Source: OFTM10 sp964196195 (lineage in GTDB: Bacteria; Actinomycetota; Acidimicrobiia; Acidimicrobiales; Aldehydirespiratoraceae). From it: DNA of 31,500 bases. The notes under the pieces were generated by a model, which searched no databases, was not told the DNA's origin, and was given only the letters and a program-made list of their open reading frames with translations. This document shows, piece by piece, positions 12,734 to 21,124 of this stretch. Each line of letters begins with the position of its first letter. Position 1 is the stretch's first letter. Both the position numbers and the translations under genes were made by a program. The stretch spans positions 1 through 31,500 of the forward strand of contig CAXMSE010000011.1 in the NCBI GenBank assembly GCA_964196195.1. The letters are read 5' to 3'.

Positions 12734-14962
12734 TCAACTGCCCGGCACCTCGATCACACGGAGTTCTCCATAGCCGGGAACGACCAGATAGAACCCGGAC
12801 GGGTCGCAACGAATCTGGATGTCGCATTCCTCGTCGTCTCCTGAGTCGGGATCCTCTTCACACTCCTTGCTCGTCTCCACGACCTTCTTCACCGTGATCA
12901 CGTAGTTGCCCGGGGCCTTGGTGGTGGTGATGAGGAATACCGAGTCTCCGGTCAATTCGTCGGGTGGGTCCTTCCAGTCGCTACTCGGGTTTCGTGGTGT
13001 GCCCGACCGCCATGACGCCGTGAGCTGCCCAGGGGAGAACGAGACACATGCCTTCATTCCCGGCGCAACTGTTGCCCACAAACGGTACGTGCCGAAGGGG
13101 GCGGCGGTGACGGTCACGTTGTTTCCCTCTTCGATCGGCACATCCCAAGCTTCGGGGACGATGGGGACGGTGCCGGGGCCGAGATCCGGGATGGTCTCGT
13201 CGGTCAGAGATTGCTTGAACTTGTGGAAACGGTCCTCGATCCCACTCACTGCCGAGAGGGGCGGAAGGGAGTTGACCAAGTCGAATATGCCTTCGGTGTC
13301 GAGAAACTGGTGGGCATATTCGAAGAAGATCCAGTTGGTGTAGCTGAGCTGCAGCAACGTCGTGTCGAGTTCCACACTGGCGAGGAGCTCGGGCAGTTCA
13401 AGATGCTCGGCGTTCGCGGACGGGTACACGACGCCGCTCAGGTAGATCGCCAATCCACCCTGCCACCAACTAGGGGGTGATGTGAATGTCCCCGAAATCA
13501 GGCAATGCGCCATCTCCAGGGCAACCGATTGTTTGAATCCAGCCTCATCGTGAACTTGGAGTCCGGTGTTGAGACTGATCGAACAGTCAGATGCGTCGTA
13601 GGTGTCGGTCGAAGCGTCCACACCTTCGAACGGGGTCAACATGATGGACACGTTGGGCATGGAGCCCAGCGGCTCATAACTCTGCGCGGAATCTCGCATC
13701 GCCGCCAGCGTCCAGGTGATGTGATCATCGGTCCAGCCCGCTGTGTTGCCTTCCGCGGTATTGGGGCCAACTAGCCGGTACTTTTCGGCCCCGTACACGT
13801 CCAGTTCGGGGTCCACAAGGTCCTGCGAGCATCCGATGCCGAACCACGGCGGACAGCCCACATCGGACTCTTCTGTTTCTTGATCTTCTGTTTCTTGGGC
13901 CGTCACGGTTTGTGAAGCGAGTTGGAATCCGCGGTCGGCCACCGGGGGAAGGGCCGACTCGCCTTCTCCGACGTCAGCGTTTTCGGCGCTAGCGCTCGCG
14001 GCAATCAGGGCCCTGATGTCGTCCAGTTCCTCGCCGGATATGACAAGAAGGTCGAGTAGTCGCGAGATCTCGGCCGACGACTCCTGTTCGGGGGAAGTGT
14101 CCAGGTATTCATGAGCGAGTTCGATCACGGCCGTTCCGGAACGGTCGGCGAGCTCGGTGTTCCGAATGACATCGGAAGCAGCGACCTCGCCGACGAACAG
14201 CTGAAGCGTCGACACAAGGCCTTCACCGTGTGTCCACTCACCATCCTGCACCTTGGCCAAGAGGTTGTGGACATAACTGAGACCGGAAAGATCGACCGGC
14301 TCCGCCTCGAGGAGGATTTCGACCGGTTCCGGAGCGATCACCCGCACGCCGGGAAATCGCATCAGGGCACTCAACGCCAATTCTGTGGCGATCTCCAACT
14401 GGGCCGAACCGTCGAGATCAGGTCGGCCGAGAGTGATCCGGTAGTGGAGCAGTCCGAGCTCGGTCCCGGCTCGCACGCTGAGGACGCTTACATCAGCCCC
14501 CTCGAACCAGATGGCCTCATGGCCCACGTCGGCCACTGGTTGGCCGGGAACGCCGAGGAGTTGAGCGGCGGTGATGAAGTCGGCGGCGCTACCGGGCCCA
14601 ATGCTAACGAAAACGCTGTCGTCGTCTACCAAGGGTTCGAAGCAGTTCTCGCCGCGGGCGATCTCGATCGAGCCCGAGTCTCCTGCGTCGATGTCGACGC
14701 CAAGCGCCTCGTCAACCTCGGCCAGTGTCAGCAGGGGGCTGCAATCCACTGCCGGCACGTCCAGTCCTTCGTTCTGCGCTGGGGGAGAAGCCGGCGATCC
14801 CGTGCTGGTGGTCTCGGGCGCGGAAGGCTCCGCTTCGCTGGTGGAATCGAACGTTTCGCCGTCGCCACCGGAGAGCGCTACGCCAACGACGATCGCTGCA
14901 ACCACGAGGCCCGCGATAACGGCAGCCGCCGCCCGGGGGGTGAATGTGCGTGCTGTGTCCAT
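12734..14962 (-). CDS. Large exported protein: DUF3558-like part plus degenerate gluzincin-like domain
   Basis: This 742-residue protein has an N-terminal anchor or signal segment (residues 11-31, AAAAVIAGLVVAAIVVGVAL), a Ser/Thr/Pro linker, and at about 72-205 a domain opening VDCSPLLTLAEVDEALG with GENCFEP and GHEAIWFEGADVSVLSVRAG, like DUF3558-type lipoproteins. A helical stretch follows (about 215-330). From about 385 there is a peptidase-like region: SVALEMAHCLISGTFTSPPS, then WWQGGLAIYLSG. In peptidase-MA-type proteins this reads HExxH and W-x-x-EGLA-x-Y. Here the first His is Leu (LEMAH, 482-486) and EGLA is QGGLA, so catalysis is unlikely. The C-terminal part (about 610-742) is beta-rich. 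It is divergent from the lipoprotein at 15032. Confidence 0.78.
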   Translation of the reverse strand: MDTARTFTPRAAAAVIAGLVVAAIVVGVALSGGDGETFDSTSEAEPSAPETTSTGSPASPPAQNEGLDVPAVDCSPLLTLAEVDEALGVDIDAGDSGSIEIARGENCFEPLVDDDSVFVSIGPGSAADFITAAQLLGVPGQPVADVGHEAIWFEGADVSVLSVRAGTELGLLHYRITLGRPDLDGSAQLEIATELALSALMRFPGVRVIAPEPVEILLEAEPVDLSGLSYVHNLLAKVQDGEWTHGEGLVSTLQLFVGEVAASDVIRNTELADRSGTAVIELAHEYLDTSPEQESSAEISRLLDLLVISGEELDDIRALIAASASAENADVGEGESALPPVADRGFQLASQTVTAQETEDQETEESDVGCPPWFGIGCSQDLVDPELDVYGAEKYRLVGPNTAEGNTAGWTDDHITWTLAAMRDSAQSYEPLGSMPNVSIMLTPFEGVDASTDTYDASDCSISLNTGLQVHDEAGFKQSVALEMAHCLISGTFTSPPSWWQGGLAIYLSGVVYPSANAEHLELPELLASVELDTTLLQLSYTNWIFFEYAHQFLDTEGIFDLVNSLPPLSAVSGIEDRFHKFKQSLTDETIPDLGPGTVPIVPEAWDVPIEEGNNVTVTAAPFGTYRLWATVAPGMKACVSFSPGQLTASWRSGTPRNPSSDWKDPPDELTGDSVFLITTTKAPGNYVITVKKVVETSKECEEDPDSGDDEECDIQIRCDPSGFYLVVPGYGELRVIEVPGS

Positions 14963-14993
14963 CGCCAGAGCTCACGGGGTGAGTGGAAGCACT

Positions 14994-15022
14994 AGTATGC
15001 ATAGGCCGGTGCGTCCAGTAAA
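14994..15022 (-). promoter_or_regulatory. Candidate promoter of the 742-residue protein gene
   Basis: On the minus strand TTTACT (15017-15022) and CATACT (14994-14999) are 17 bases apart, each 4 of 6 to consensus. Transcription would start about 25 bases before ATG 14962. The plus-strand lipoprotein must start within the same 70 bases. Confidence 0.4.
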
Positions 15023-15031
15023 GGAGAAGCC

Positions 15032-15496
15032 ATGAGGGTGGGGCTAGCAATCGTCGCTGTGGCGGTGCTGTTGGTGGCCTCGTGCGGTGATGACAGCGGT
15101 GGGTTCCCGCTGGCTTCGGAATCCGGAGACGCTTCGAGTAAGTCGAAGACCGACGACATCGACCCGTGCGCCTTGCTGACCGATACCGAGCTTTCTGCTG
15201 TCCTGGGAACGGTGCCCCCATCGAAGTTCTTTGGTCCCAACGGTCCGTTCACAGGTTGTAGTTGGGGTACCGGTGATCTGTCCGTGAGCATCGCGACGAC
15301 CGATGAGCTCATCCTCGCCCCAGGTGAACGCGAACGGTGCGAACCTGGTGACCTGGGTGAGGATTCGGTCGTCTGCGAGGGTGAGGTGACTTTCCTGCTC
15401 AATGGCATCCAGGTCGGGGTGTCGACAATCAGCCAAACGACGATCGACCAGATTCTGGCTCTGGCAAGAACGATTCCTTCCAAACTTCCGGACTGA
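15032..15496 (+). CDS. DUF3558-like lipoprotein
   Basis: This 154-residue protein has signal peptide and lipobox VAVLLVASC. AAAGGAGAA is placed ideally before ATG 15032. The mature domain carries DPCALLTDTELSAVLG, then FTGCSWGTGDLSVSIATTDE, which is the Cys-bearing opening of DUF3558-like lipoproteins of Actinobacteria; two further cysteines (ERCEPGD, VVCEGEV) may form a second disulfide. The function of the family is not established. The same CxLLT-x-x-E(L/V) pattern occurs in the divergently encoded 742-residue protein, so the two neighbours share a domain. It is probably on the outer face of the membrane. Confidence 0.82.
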   Translation: MRVGLAIVAVAVLLVASCGDDSGGFPLASESGDASSKSKTDDIDPCALLTDTELSAVLGTVPPSKFFGPNGPFTGCSWGTGDLSVSIATTDELILAPGERERCEPGDLGEDSVVCEGEVTFLLNGIQVGVSTISQTTIDQILALARTIPSKLPD

Positions 15497-15559
15497 CGAA
15501 ATCAGCTCGACTCTCGCCGTCGACCAGAGCGTTACCAGACCGCCGAAGGAAATGTGCGC

Positions 15560-15790
15560 CCCAGCGACGTCGCCGACGATGTGATCGAAGGTGCACGGGT
15601 GCTCAGCCACTACACGTGCCTGACAACTACCACCACGACGGCTGATCCGGCGACCACGAGTACAACCACAACGGCTGAGTCTCAGAGTTTCCGCCACCAA
15701 AGATCTGGTGACCTTCGACCCTTGCGGCCCTTTCCAGAGGGGGACCACGGTCAAGATGGCGAGTGCCCGTGAACGCGGCCTATCGGACGC
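15560..15790 (+). pseudogene. Scraps of a third Thr-rich DUF3558-like lipoprotein
   Basis: Between the two lipoprotein genes one frame reads TCLTTTTTTADPATTSTTTT and AESQ, a typical lipoprotein linker. In the next frame LRVSATKDLVTFDPCGPFQR follows without a gap, resembling the F-DPC opening of DUF3558-like domains. No start or signal peptide is left. I read it as a frameshifted, truncated paralogue of its neighbours. The stretch 15497-15559 shows nothing. Confidence 0.35.
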
Positions 15791-15810
15791 GCGGCTGGGA
15801 GGTCAATTTC

Positions 15811-17094
15811 ATGTGGGATCGATTTGCTCTGGTGTCGGTGATCGTGCTGGCTGTCGCCCTCAATGGGTGTGGGCAGAGTGGCGAGCAGGTCGACGCGTCT
15901 GGAAGTGACGATCAGGCTGGTGATGATGGCCAAGCTGACGGAAGCGGCCAGGCCCAGGACGACGGCCAGGCCGACGACGACGGACAGGCGGACGAAGACG
16001 AACAGGCCGACGAAGTTGATCAGGCTGAGGAGTACGAATACGAATCGCCTCTGGGTCAGTTCCTGGGGTGGAGCAACAACGTGAACTTCGACGAGGAAGA
16101 AGCCCAGGCCAAAATGGTGGCACAGGAGCTCCAGATGCAGGAGCTCGCGGCGACGTGCATGCGCGAGCAGGGGTTCGAGTACATCCCGGTCGATTCGTCT
16201 CAGCGCGAATTCTTCGATGAGGGATTCGAGGGGGGCGGGGAAGAACTCGAATGGGGGTCCGAAGAGTTTGTCCGCAAGTACGGCTTCGGCGTCACTACAC
16301 AGCGATTCTCACAAGAGCAGGTCGGCCCCGATCTGGTGGGCCACAACTATCCAGACTTCGAGGAGCAAGCAGGCGAGGCGGGTTTTGTCGACCCCAACCA
16401 GGCTTACATCGACTCGTTGGCCGAGCCGGAGCGTGACGCCTATTTCGATGCCCTCCACGGCGTCATGAACGAGCCGGAGTTCGACTGGATGCTCGAGGAC
16501 CGCGAGCCCACCGATGCGGAGATGCAGGAGATGGAGGACTGGTACGAAAACGAGTACGAGCCCACCGGCTGTATGGAGATCGCGAGTCGCGAGGTCTGGG
16601 ACGAGGATGGTTCGCGTTATCAGGAGTTCGACGACGAGTTCGGTGACCTGATGGGGGAGATGTACGAACGAGTGGAAGCAAGCGCCGAGCTGGCCGCGTT
16701 CCGAGCCGAGGTAGAGGCCTGCGTCAGCGAGCAGGGGTTCGCGTATCTCGAACAGGACGAGCCCTACATGCACTTCGAGCAGAAGTTGGAGGAGGTGGGT
16801 CTCGGCTGGAGTGACCCGCTCGAGGGCGTCGACACCGAGGGCTGGACCGATGAGCAGTTCCAGCAGGCCTTCGAAGACCACGAAAGCCAGCAACTCCCAC
16901 CCGACCAGCTGGCGGCGCTGGCCGAGCTCCAACAAGAAGAGATCAACATGGCGGTGGCTTTCGATAAATGCGGTGCTGGTTGGCAGCATGAACAGGAGAT
17001 CATGGACCCGATCAGGGTCGAGCTCGAACGCCAGTTTCTCGAGGACAACAAGGATCGTCTGGCCCCCTACGAAGGCGCGTTCGGCAATGGCTGA
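15811..17094 (+). CDS. Acidic lipoprotein with duplicated Cys motif, linked to MacAB-type export genes
   Basis: This 427-residue protein starts at ATG 15811, with GGGAGG 8 nt upstream; a GTG-type start at 15763 would put 16 hydrophilic residues before the signal peptide. The lipobox is ALNGC (Cys 20). A low-complexity stretch follows, built on repeats of DDGQAD. The folded part is strongly acidic and helical. It carries a duplicated element, CMREQGFEYIPVD and CVSEQGFAYLEQD, plus two more cysteines (PTGCMEIA, FDKCGAGW), suggesting two disulfides in a repeated domain. Such lipoproteins often precede an adaptor / ATPase / permease set in Actinobacteria, as here. It may deliver or receive the exported substrate. 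The family name is unknown to me. Confidence 0.8.
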   Translation: MWDRFALVSVIVLAVALNGCGQSGEQVDASGSDDQAGDDGQADGSGQAQDDGQADDDGQADEDEQADEVDQAEEYEYESPLGQFLGWSNNVNFDEEEAQAKMVAQELQMQELAATCMREQGFEYIPVDSSQREFFDEGFEGGGEELEWGSEEFVRKYGFGVTTQRFSQEQVGPDLVGHNYPDFEEQAGEAGFVDPNQAYIDSLAEPERDAYFDALHGVMNEPEFDWMLEDREPTDAEMQEMEDWYENEYEPTGCMEIASREVWDEDGSRYQEFDDEFGDLMGEMYERVEASAELAAFRAEVEACVSEQGFAYLEQDEPYMHFEQKLEEVGLGWSDPLEGVDTEGWTDEQFQQAFEDHESQQLPPDQLAALAELQQEEINMAVAFDKCGAGWQHEQEIMDPIRVELERQFLEDNKDRLAPYEGAFGNG

Positions 17095-17130
17095 CAGTGC
17101 CGTGGGGGACTACTCCGCGGCACAGGTCCG

Positions 17131-18927
17131 GTGAACCGGCGCACGGTTCTCGCGATGGTCGCTGTTGTTGCGGTCCTGTCGGCGGTGGTCGGCTGGTACG
17201 GCGGCCAGCGAATCAAGTCGCCGGCGGAGGTCGCGGCAGATACCGAACCGCCTGCCGCGTCGCTGATCACCGTGCCTGTCGAGGAGCGCGCCCTCTCGAC
17301 GAGTGTGGTGATCCGGGGCCAGATCGAGTTCGAGGACGCAGCCGAGATTCCGGTGAACCCTTCGCCGACGGGAGCCACGATCATTACCCAGGTCCACAAG
17401 GCATCGGGCGATGATCTCAACGAAGGCGACGCCGCGATCGAGGTCGCTGGTCGACCCTTGTTCGTGATGGAAGGTGAGCTTCCGGTCTTCCGCTCGCTCG
17501 GCCCCGGTGTGGAGGGCCCCGATGTGCAACAACTCGAGGAGGCGCTCGTCCGGCTCGGCTACAGCCCAGACGCCGTCGACGAGGTCTACGACAACGGCAC
17601 AGAGGAGGCGGTCGCGGCGTTTTACCGGGCGGCCGGCTACAGACCCGACGAACCGACAGCGGAGGAAGTGGACCAACTGGAGCTCGGGCGGCAACGGGTG
17701 CGGCTGGCCGGTGAGTCGTTGCGGAGTGCCCGCAGCAATGCTGACGTCGGCGACCTGCCGGAGTCTGTGCGTCTCGAACTGAACATGTCGGTTGAACAAG
17801 CCGAACATCAACTCGACGATGCCAAACGCCTTCAAAGCGAACTGGTAGCCGCTGCAACCGGCGAACGCGACACCACTACGGCAGCAGAAGTGACAGCCCT
17901 GGAGGCGGCCGACACCGCGACTGCCCGACTGAACCAAGCTCTGGACGGCGTCCATCCCGACACTGGTCTGGACCCGACCGACGAGGAGATTGTGACGTTG
18001 CGCTCCGTTGACGAGGCGGCCCGCGCAGCCTGGGCTACGGCCACTGCCGCGGCCGTGAGTGCTGGCTCGGCCCTGGTCGAGGTGGAACGTGACCAGAGTC
18101 GTTCGGTGGACGTTGCCACGACAGGTCTGGCGATCTCGAAAGCCCGTCGTTCGGAGACCACTGCCCAGTTCACAGCCGACACGGGCGCAGCCGAGGCGGT
18201 TCGGGCCGCGGAGAAGGAGCTTGTCGACGCCGAAAGCGCCTTGGTGAAGCTTGATGCCAGCATCGGTACATCGTTTCCCGGCAACGAGCTGTATTTCCTT
18301 CCGAAGCTTCCTCGTGTGGTTCAACAGGTCAATGTGAAGACGGGTGACTTCCCCCAGGGCCCGGCGATGACGGTCACCGGATCAGGGTTATTGATCCGTT
18401 CATCGGTGTCCTCAGCCGATCGGCCATTGGTGCGTGCCGGCGTCGAGGGTGTGATGGATGACTCCAACCTCGGCGTTTCGGTCAGGGTCACGGTGGCTTT
18501 CGTCGCCGACAGCCCCGGGGGCCCCAACGCGGGCACCGACCGGTACGCCGTGCGCCTGGAGCCGATCGATGAGATTCCCGAGGAGGCGTTGAACCAGAAC
18601 CTCAGGGTGACGCTGCCGTTCGAGTCGACCGAGGGTGCGGTGTTGGCGGTGCCTCTGGCCGCTCTCTCCGCGGGGGCCGACGGGACATCTCGGGTGCAGG
18701 TCGAGCGGTCCGACGGCACCGTCGAGACTCTCACGGTTACGACCGGTCTCCTCGCCCGAGCACTCGGCTTGGTCGAGATCGTGCCCGAGGAGGGAGAGTT
18801 GCAGGTAGGCGACCGGGTGGTCGTCGGTCGCGATGCAAGTGGCCCTGTCGATGATCAGGACGTCGATCCCGATGATGATGACGTCACCGGGGATGCGGGC
18901 GGCGTTGTCACTGTCGCGGAGAACTAG
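17131..18927 (+). CDS. Periplasmic adaptor (HlyD/MacA type) with peptidoglycan-binding domain
   Basis: This 598-residue protein starts at GTG 17131 with N-terminal anchor VLAMVAVVAVLSAVVGWYGG. It has a barrel/lipoyl part (residues ~45-110, ending EVAGRPLFVMEGELPVFRSL) and a peptidoglycan-binding type 1 domain at about 125-165: GPDVQQLEEALVRLGYSPDA then EEAVAAFYRAAGYRP. A long alpha-helical hairpin rich in Ala, Glu and Arg (~185-375) is followed by the returning barrel parts (LPRVVQQVNVKTGDFPQGPA; EVEGTV-like end VQVERSDGTVETLTVTTGLL). In Gram-positive actinobacteria such adaptors join a MacB-like permease to the cell wall. It is followed after 6 bases by the ATPase gene. Confidence 0.88.
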   Translation: MNRRTVLAMVAVVAVLSAVVGWYGGQRIKSPAEVAADTEPPAASLITVPVEERALSTSVVIRGQIEFEDAAEIPVNPSPTGATIITQVHKASGDDLNEGDAAIEVAGRPLFVMEGELPVFRSLGPGVEGPDVQQLEEALVRLGYSPDAVDEVYDNGTEEAVAAFYRAAGYRPDEPTAEEVDQLELGRQRVRLAGESLRSARSNADVGDLPESVRLELNMSVEQAEHQLDDAKRLQSELVAAATGERDTTTAAEVTALEAADTATARLNQALDGVHPDTGLDPTDEEIVTLRSVDEAARAAWATATAAAVSAGSALVEVERDQSRSVDVATTGLAISKARRSETTAQFTADTGAAEAVRAAEKELVDAESALVKLDASIGTSFPGNELYFLPKLPRVVQQVNVKTGDFPQGPAMTVTGSGLLIRSSVSSADRPLVRAGVEGVMDDSNLGVSVRVTVAFVADSPGGPNAGTDRYAVRLEPIDEIPEEALNQNLRVTLPFESTEGAVLAVPLAALSAGADGTSRVQVERSDGTVETLTVTTGLLARALGLVEIVPEEGELQVGDRVVVGRDASGPVDDQDVDPDDDDVTGDAGGVVTVAEN

Positions 18928-18933
18928 AAGACG

Positions 18934-19632
18934 ATGGTGGACGCCTCGCGGCCGGTTGTCGAACTCTTCGGGGTGGCGCGGACCTTCCCCGGAACGCCGC
19001 CCGTGGAGGCATTGCGACCCACCGACCTGACGATCGCCGACGGCGAGTATCTAGCGATCGCCGGCCCATCGGGATCGGGCAAGTCGACCTTGCTCCACAT
19101 CCTGGGTCTGCTTGATCAACCGACGTCGGGCGTCTACCGACTCGACGGCGTGGACACCGAGGATTTCAACGAGCGGCAGTTGGCCGGCTTCCGTTCGAGT
19201 CGGATCGGTTTCGTCTTCCAGTCGTTTCATCTCCTGGCGCACCGGACCGCAGTCGAAAACGTGATGCTGGCTGAGATCTACCGGCCCGGTTCGCGTTCAC
19301 AACGTCGGGAGCGAGCCGTCACTGCCCTCGACAACGTTGGCCTCGGGCATCGACTCCACTCGTTCCCCACCACCCTCTCCGGAGGCGAGCGACAACGGGT
19401 GGCGGTGGCCCGAGCTCTCGTTGGTGAACCGAGTCTTTTGCTCGCTGACGAACCGACCGGCAACCTCGACTCCGGCACCAGTGCACAAATGTTGGATCTA
19501 TTCGATCAACTCCATCGCACGGGAATCACCCTCGCCGTCATCACCCACGATGATCAGGTGTCAGCGAGAGCCGAGCGCCAGATCCGCATGATGGACGGTC
19601 GCCTCACCGAAGCGGCCGGATCCCTGTCATGA
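18934..19632 (+). CDS. ABC transporter ATP-binding protein (MacB/LolD type)
   Basis: This 232-residue ATPase has all standard motifs: Walker A GPSGSGKSTLLH, Q-loop GFVFQSFHLLAHRTAVENVM, signature LSGGERQRVAVARAL, Walker B LLLADEPTGNLDSG and switch His in VITHDDQVS. The short spacing and the sequence IGFVFQSFHLL place it with the LolD/MacB/FtsE group, which drives mechanotransmission-type permeases rather than classical importers. The start is ATG 18934, 6 bases after the adaptor gene. It overlaps the permease gene by ATGA, so both subunits are co-translated. Its role is to power export or extraction by the permease downstream. Confidence 0.93.
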   Translation: MVDASRPVVELFGVARTFPGTPPVEALRPTDLTIADGEYLAIAGPSGSGKSTLLHILGLLDQPTSGVYRLDGVDTEDFNERQLAGFRSSRIGFVFQSFHLLAHRTAVENVMLAEIYRPGSRSQRRERAVTALDNVGLGHRLHSFPTTLSGGERQRVAVARALVGEPSLLLADEPTGNLDSGTSAQMLDLFDQLHRTGITLAVITHDDQVSARAERQIRMMDGRLTEAAGSLS

Positions 19633-20867
19633 GCGACACCGGTGCACAAGAATCGGCCTTCTCCTGGCGAGATCTGTTCTCCGAGGCCACGATCGCCCTC
19701 ACCACCCGACCGGCCAGGACGGTGCTCACCGCGCTCGGCACCATTCTCGGGGTTGCAGCTCTCGTGGCCACGCTGGGCCTGGCCAAGACGGCCGGAAACC
19801 AGATCGTGTCTCACTTCGACGAACTCGAGGCAACGTCGGTGGTGGTTCGTCCACCACGGGGTCAGGGCCGCAACCCCAATCAACAGGATGTCAGCGCAAT
19901 CCCGTTCGATGCCGGCGACCGTCTCGAACGGCTGAATGGTGTCGTCGCAGCCGGCACCAAATCCGACGTCTCGACCGGACACGCCCTCGCTCGGTCCGTG
20001 CCACTTATCGATCCTCTCGGCCAGACCGAACTGCAGGTCTCCGTCATAGCGGCCAGCCCTGGGTTGTTTGCTGCTGTGCGAACCGAGCTGGCTTCGGGTC
20101 GGACTTTCGACTCGGGCCACAATGACCGTCGCGACAACGTTGCTGTCCTCGGTCCCGGCGCAGCCCGCCGACTCAATGTGACGCGAGTCGACAACAGCCC
20201 GGCCGTCTTCATAGGTGATGTCACGCTGGCGGTGATCGGCATCATCGACGATGTGGCCCGCGAGCCCGAACTCCTCAACGCGATCATCATCCCGGACGGC
20301 TTCGCTCGCGAGCGCTTCGGTCTTGAGGCCCCCGCAGAGGTGCACATCGAGGTCGATGTCGGAGCCGCCGAGCTGATCGGAAGCCAGGCTGCCATCGCGC
20401 TCGCGCCGAATGATCCCGACAATCTTCGGGTCAGCCTGCCATCGGCACCCCGCCAGGTCCGGTCATCGGTCCAGTCCGATGTCAACGCACTCTTCCTTGT
20501 CCTGGGCGCCATCTCACTCCTGGTCGGCGCCATCGGCATCGCCAACGTCACCCTCGTCTCGGTGCTTGAACGCACCGGCGAGATCGGGCTGCGCCGTGCG
20601 CTGGGCGCCACCCGTCGCCACGTGGCCACCCAGTTCCTGTTCGAGTCGGCGGCTCTCGGTGCTTTCGCGGGTCTACTTGGCACGAGCCTCGGAATTCTCA
20701 CGGTCGTCGCGGTTTCGGCAAACCGCGACTGGATCCCGATCATCGATACGTGGCTCCCCTTCGTCGCTCCGATCCTGGGCGCTGTCATCGGTCTTCTCGC
20801 CGGCACCTACCCGGCATGGAAGGCATCGGCCACCGAACCAATCGCGGCGCTCCGCTCAGGTGGCTGA
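19629..20867 (+). CDS. MacB/FtsX-family ABC permease
   Basis: This 412-residue protein has the four-helix type VII ABC layout: first membrane helix at ~33-55 (PARTVLTALGTILGVAALVA), a large extracytoplasmic MacB_PCD domain (~60-280), then three helices near the end (FLVLGAISLLVGAIGIANVT; GAFAGLLGTSLGILTVVAVS; FVAPILGAVIGLLAGTYPAW). The segment VLERTGEIGLRRALGATRRH between helices 2 and 3 is the FtsX coupling helix region. The closing PAWKASATEPIAALRSG is the family's canonical end. Together with the adaptor and ATPase it should form a complete MacAB-like pump; its substrate is unknown. The ATGA overlap with the ATPase gene and the lipoprotein upstream define the operon 15811-20867. Confidence 0.92.
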   Translation: MSDTGAQESAFSWRDLFSEATIALTTRPARTVLTALGTILGVAALVATLGLAKTAGNQIVSHFDELEATSVVVRPPRGQGRNPNQQDVSAIPFDAGDRLERLNGVVAAGTKSDVSTGHALARSVPLIDPLGQTELQVSVIAASPGLFAAVRTELASGRTFDSGHNDRRDNVAVLGPGAARRLNVTRVDNSPAVFIGDVTLAVIGIIDDVAREPELLNAIIIPDGFARERFGLEAPAEVHIEVDVGAAELIGSQAAIALAPNDPDNLRVSLPSAPRQVRSSVQSDVNALFLVLGAISLLVGAIGIANVTLVSVLERTGEIGLRRALGATRRHVATQFLFESAALGAFAGLLGTSLGILTVVAVSANRDWIPIIDTWLPFVAPILGAVIGLLAGTYPAWKASATEPIAALRSGG

Positions 20868-20945
20868 GCGGGTACTCGGCAAGTCCGGCCACGCGCCAGC
20901 GGGGTGGGGTGAATACCACCGCGCGGATAGGTAGGCCCAGTCACT

Positions 20946-20963
20946 GGGGTGGGTCTACACCCC
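20946..20963. terminator. Hairpin after the MacAB-type operon
   Basis: GGGGTG and CACCCC pair around a 6-base loop, 78 bases after the permease stop. There is no T-tract, so this is a candidate terminator or stability hairpin only. Confidence 0.35.
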
Positions 20964-21029
20964 GAGCAGGCGGGCGGTCAGGTGGCAGGAACGTACGAAT
21001 CCCCTTGTCCTAGGTCCTGTAGAGGATCG

Positions 21030-21065
21030 GGAGATCTTTGGGAAGCGAAACCGCGATCGATCTCC
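21030..21065. repeat. Inverted repeat adjoining the OsmC-operon operator
   Basis: GGAGATC (21030-21036) and GATCTCC (21059-21065) are 22 bases apart. The right arm overlaps the first of the three direct repeats, so a second site for the same protein in inverse orientation, or a chance match, is possible. Confidence 0.3.
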
Positions 21066-21093
21066 AAAACCTCTCCATGTCTTCTCCAAGACC
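21061..21093 (+). promoter_or_regulatory. Triple 11-bp direct repeat, putative winged-helix activator site
   Basis: Three units abut: TCTCCAAAACC (21061), TCTCCATGTCT (21072) and TCTCCAAGACC (21083). Each begins with TCTCCA, at exact 11-bp pitch. A candidate -10 (CATGGT, 21111-21116) lies 17 bases downstream, so the third unit takes the -35 position. The first gene starts at 21170 and the last gene of the cluster encodes an OmpR-type winged-helix regulator. Confidence 0.6.
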
Positions 21094-21110
21094 CAACGGC
21101 CGGGATCCCC

Positions 21111-21116
21111 CATGGT
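21111..21116 (+). promoter_or_regulatory. Candidate -10 box of the OsmC operon
   Basis: CATGGT keeps A2, T3 and T6 of the -10 consensus and is set 17 bases after the triple repeat, as at 6129. It is weak on its own; the assignment rests on matching geometry. Confidence 0.3.
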
Positions 21117-21124
21117 GGGCAGGA

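Noticed and set aside
15900..16030. DNA-level tandem repeat in the DDGQAD stretch as a mobile or CRISPR-like array
   Set aside because: It is coding low complexity in the lipoprotein linker, imperfect and in frame, with no spacers.
17110..18324. 404-codon minus-strand frame opposite the adaptor gene
   Set aside because: Shadow of the adaptor; the plus frame has the anchor, peptidoglycan-binding and barrel domains.
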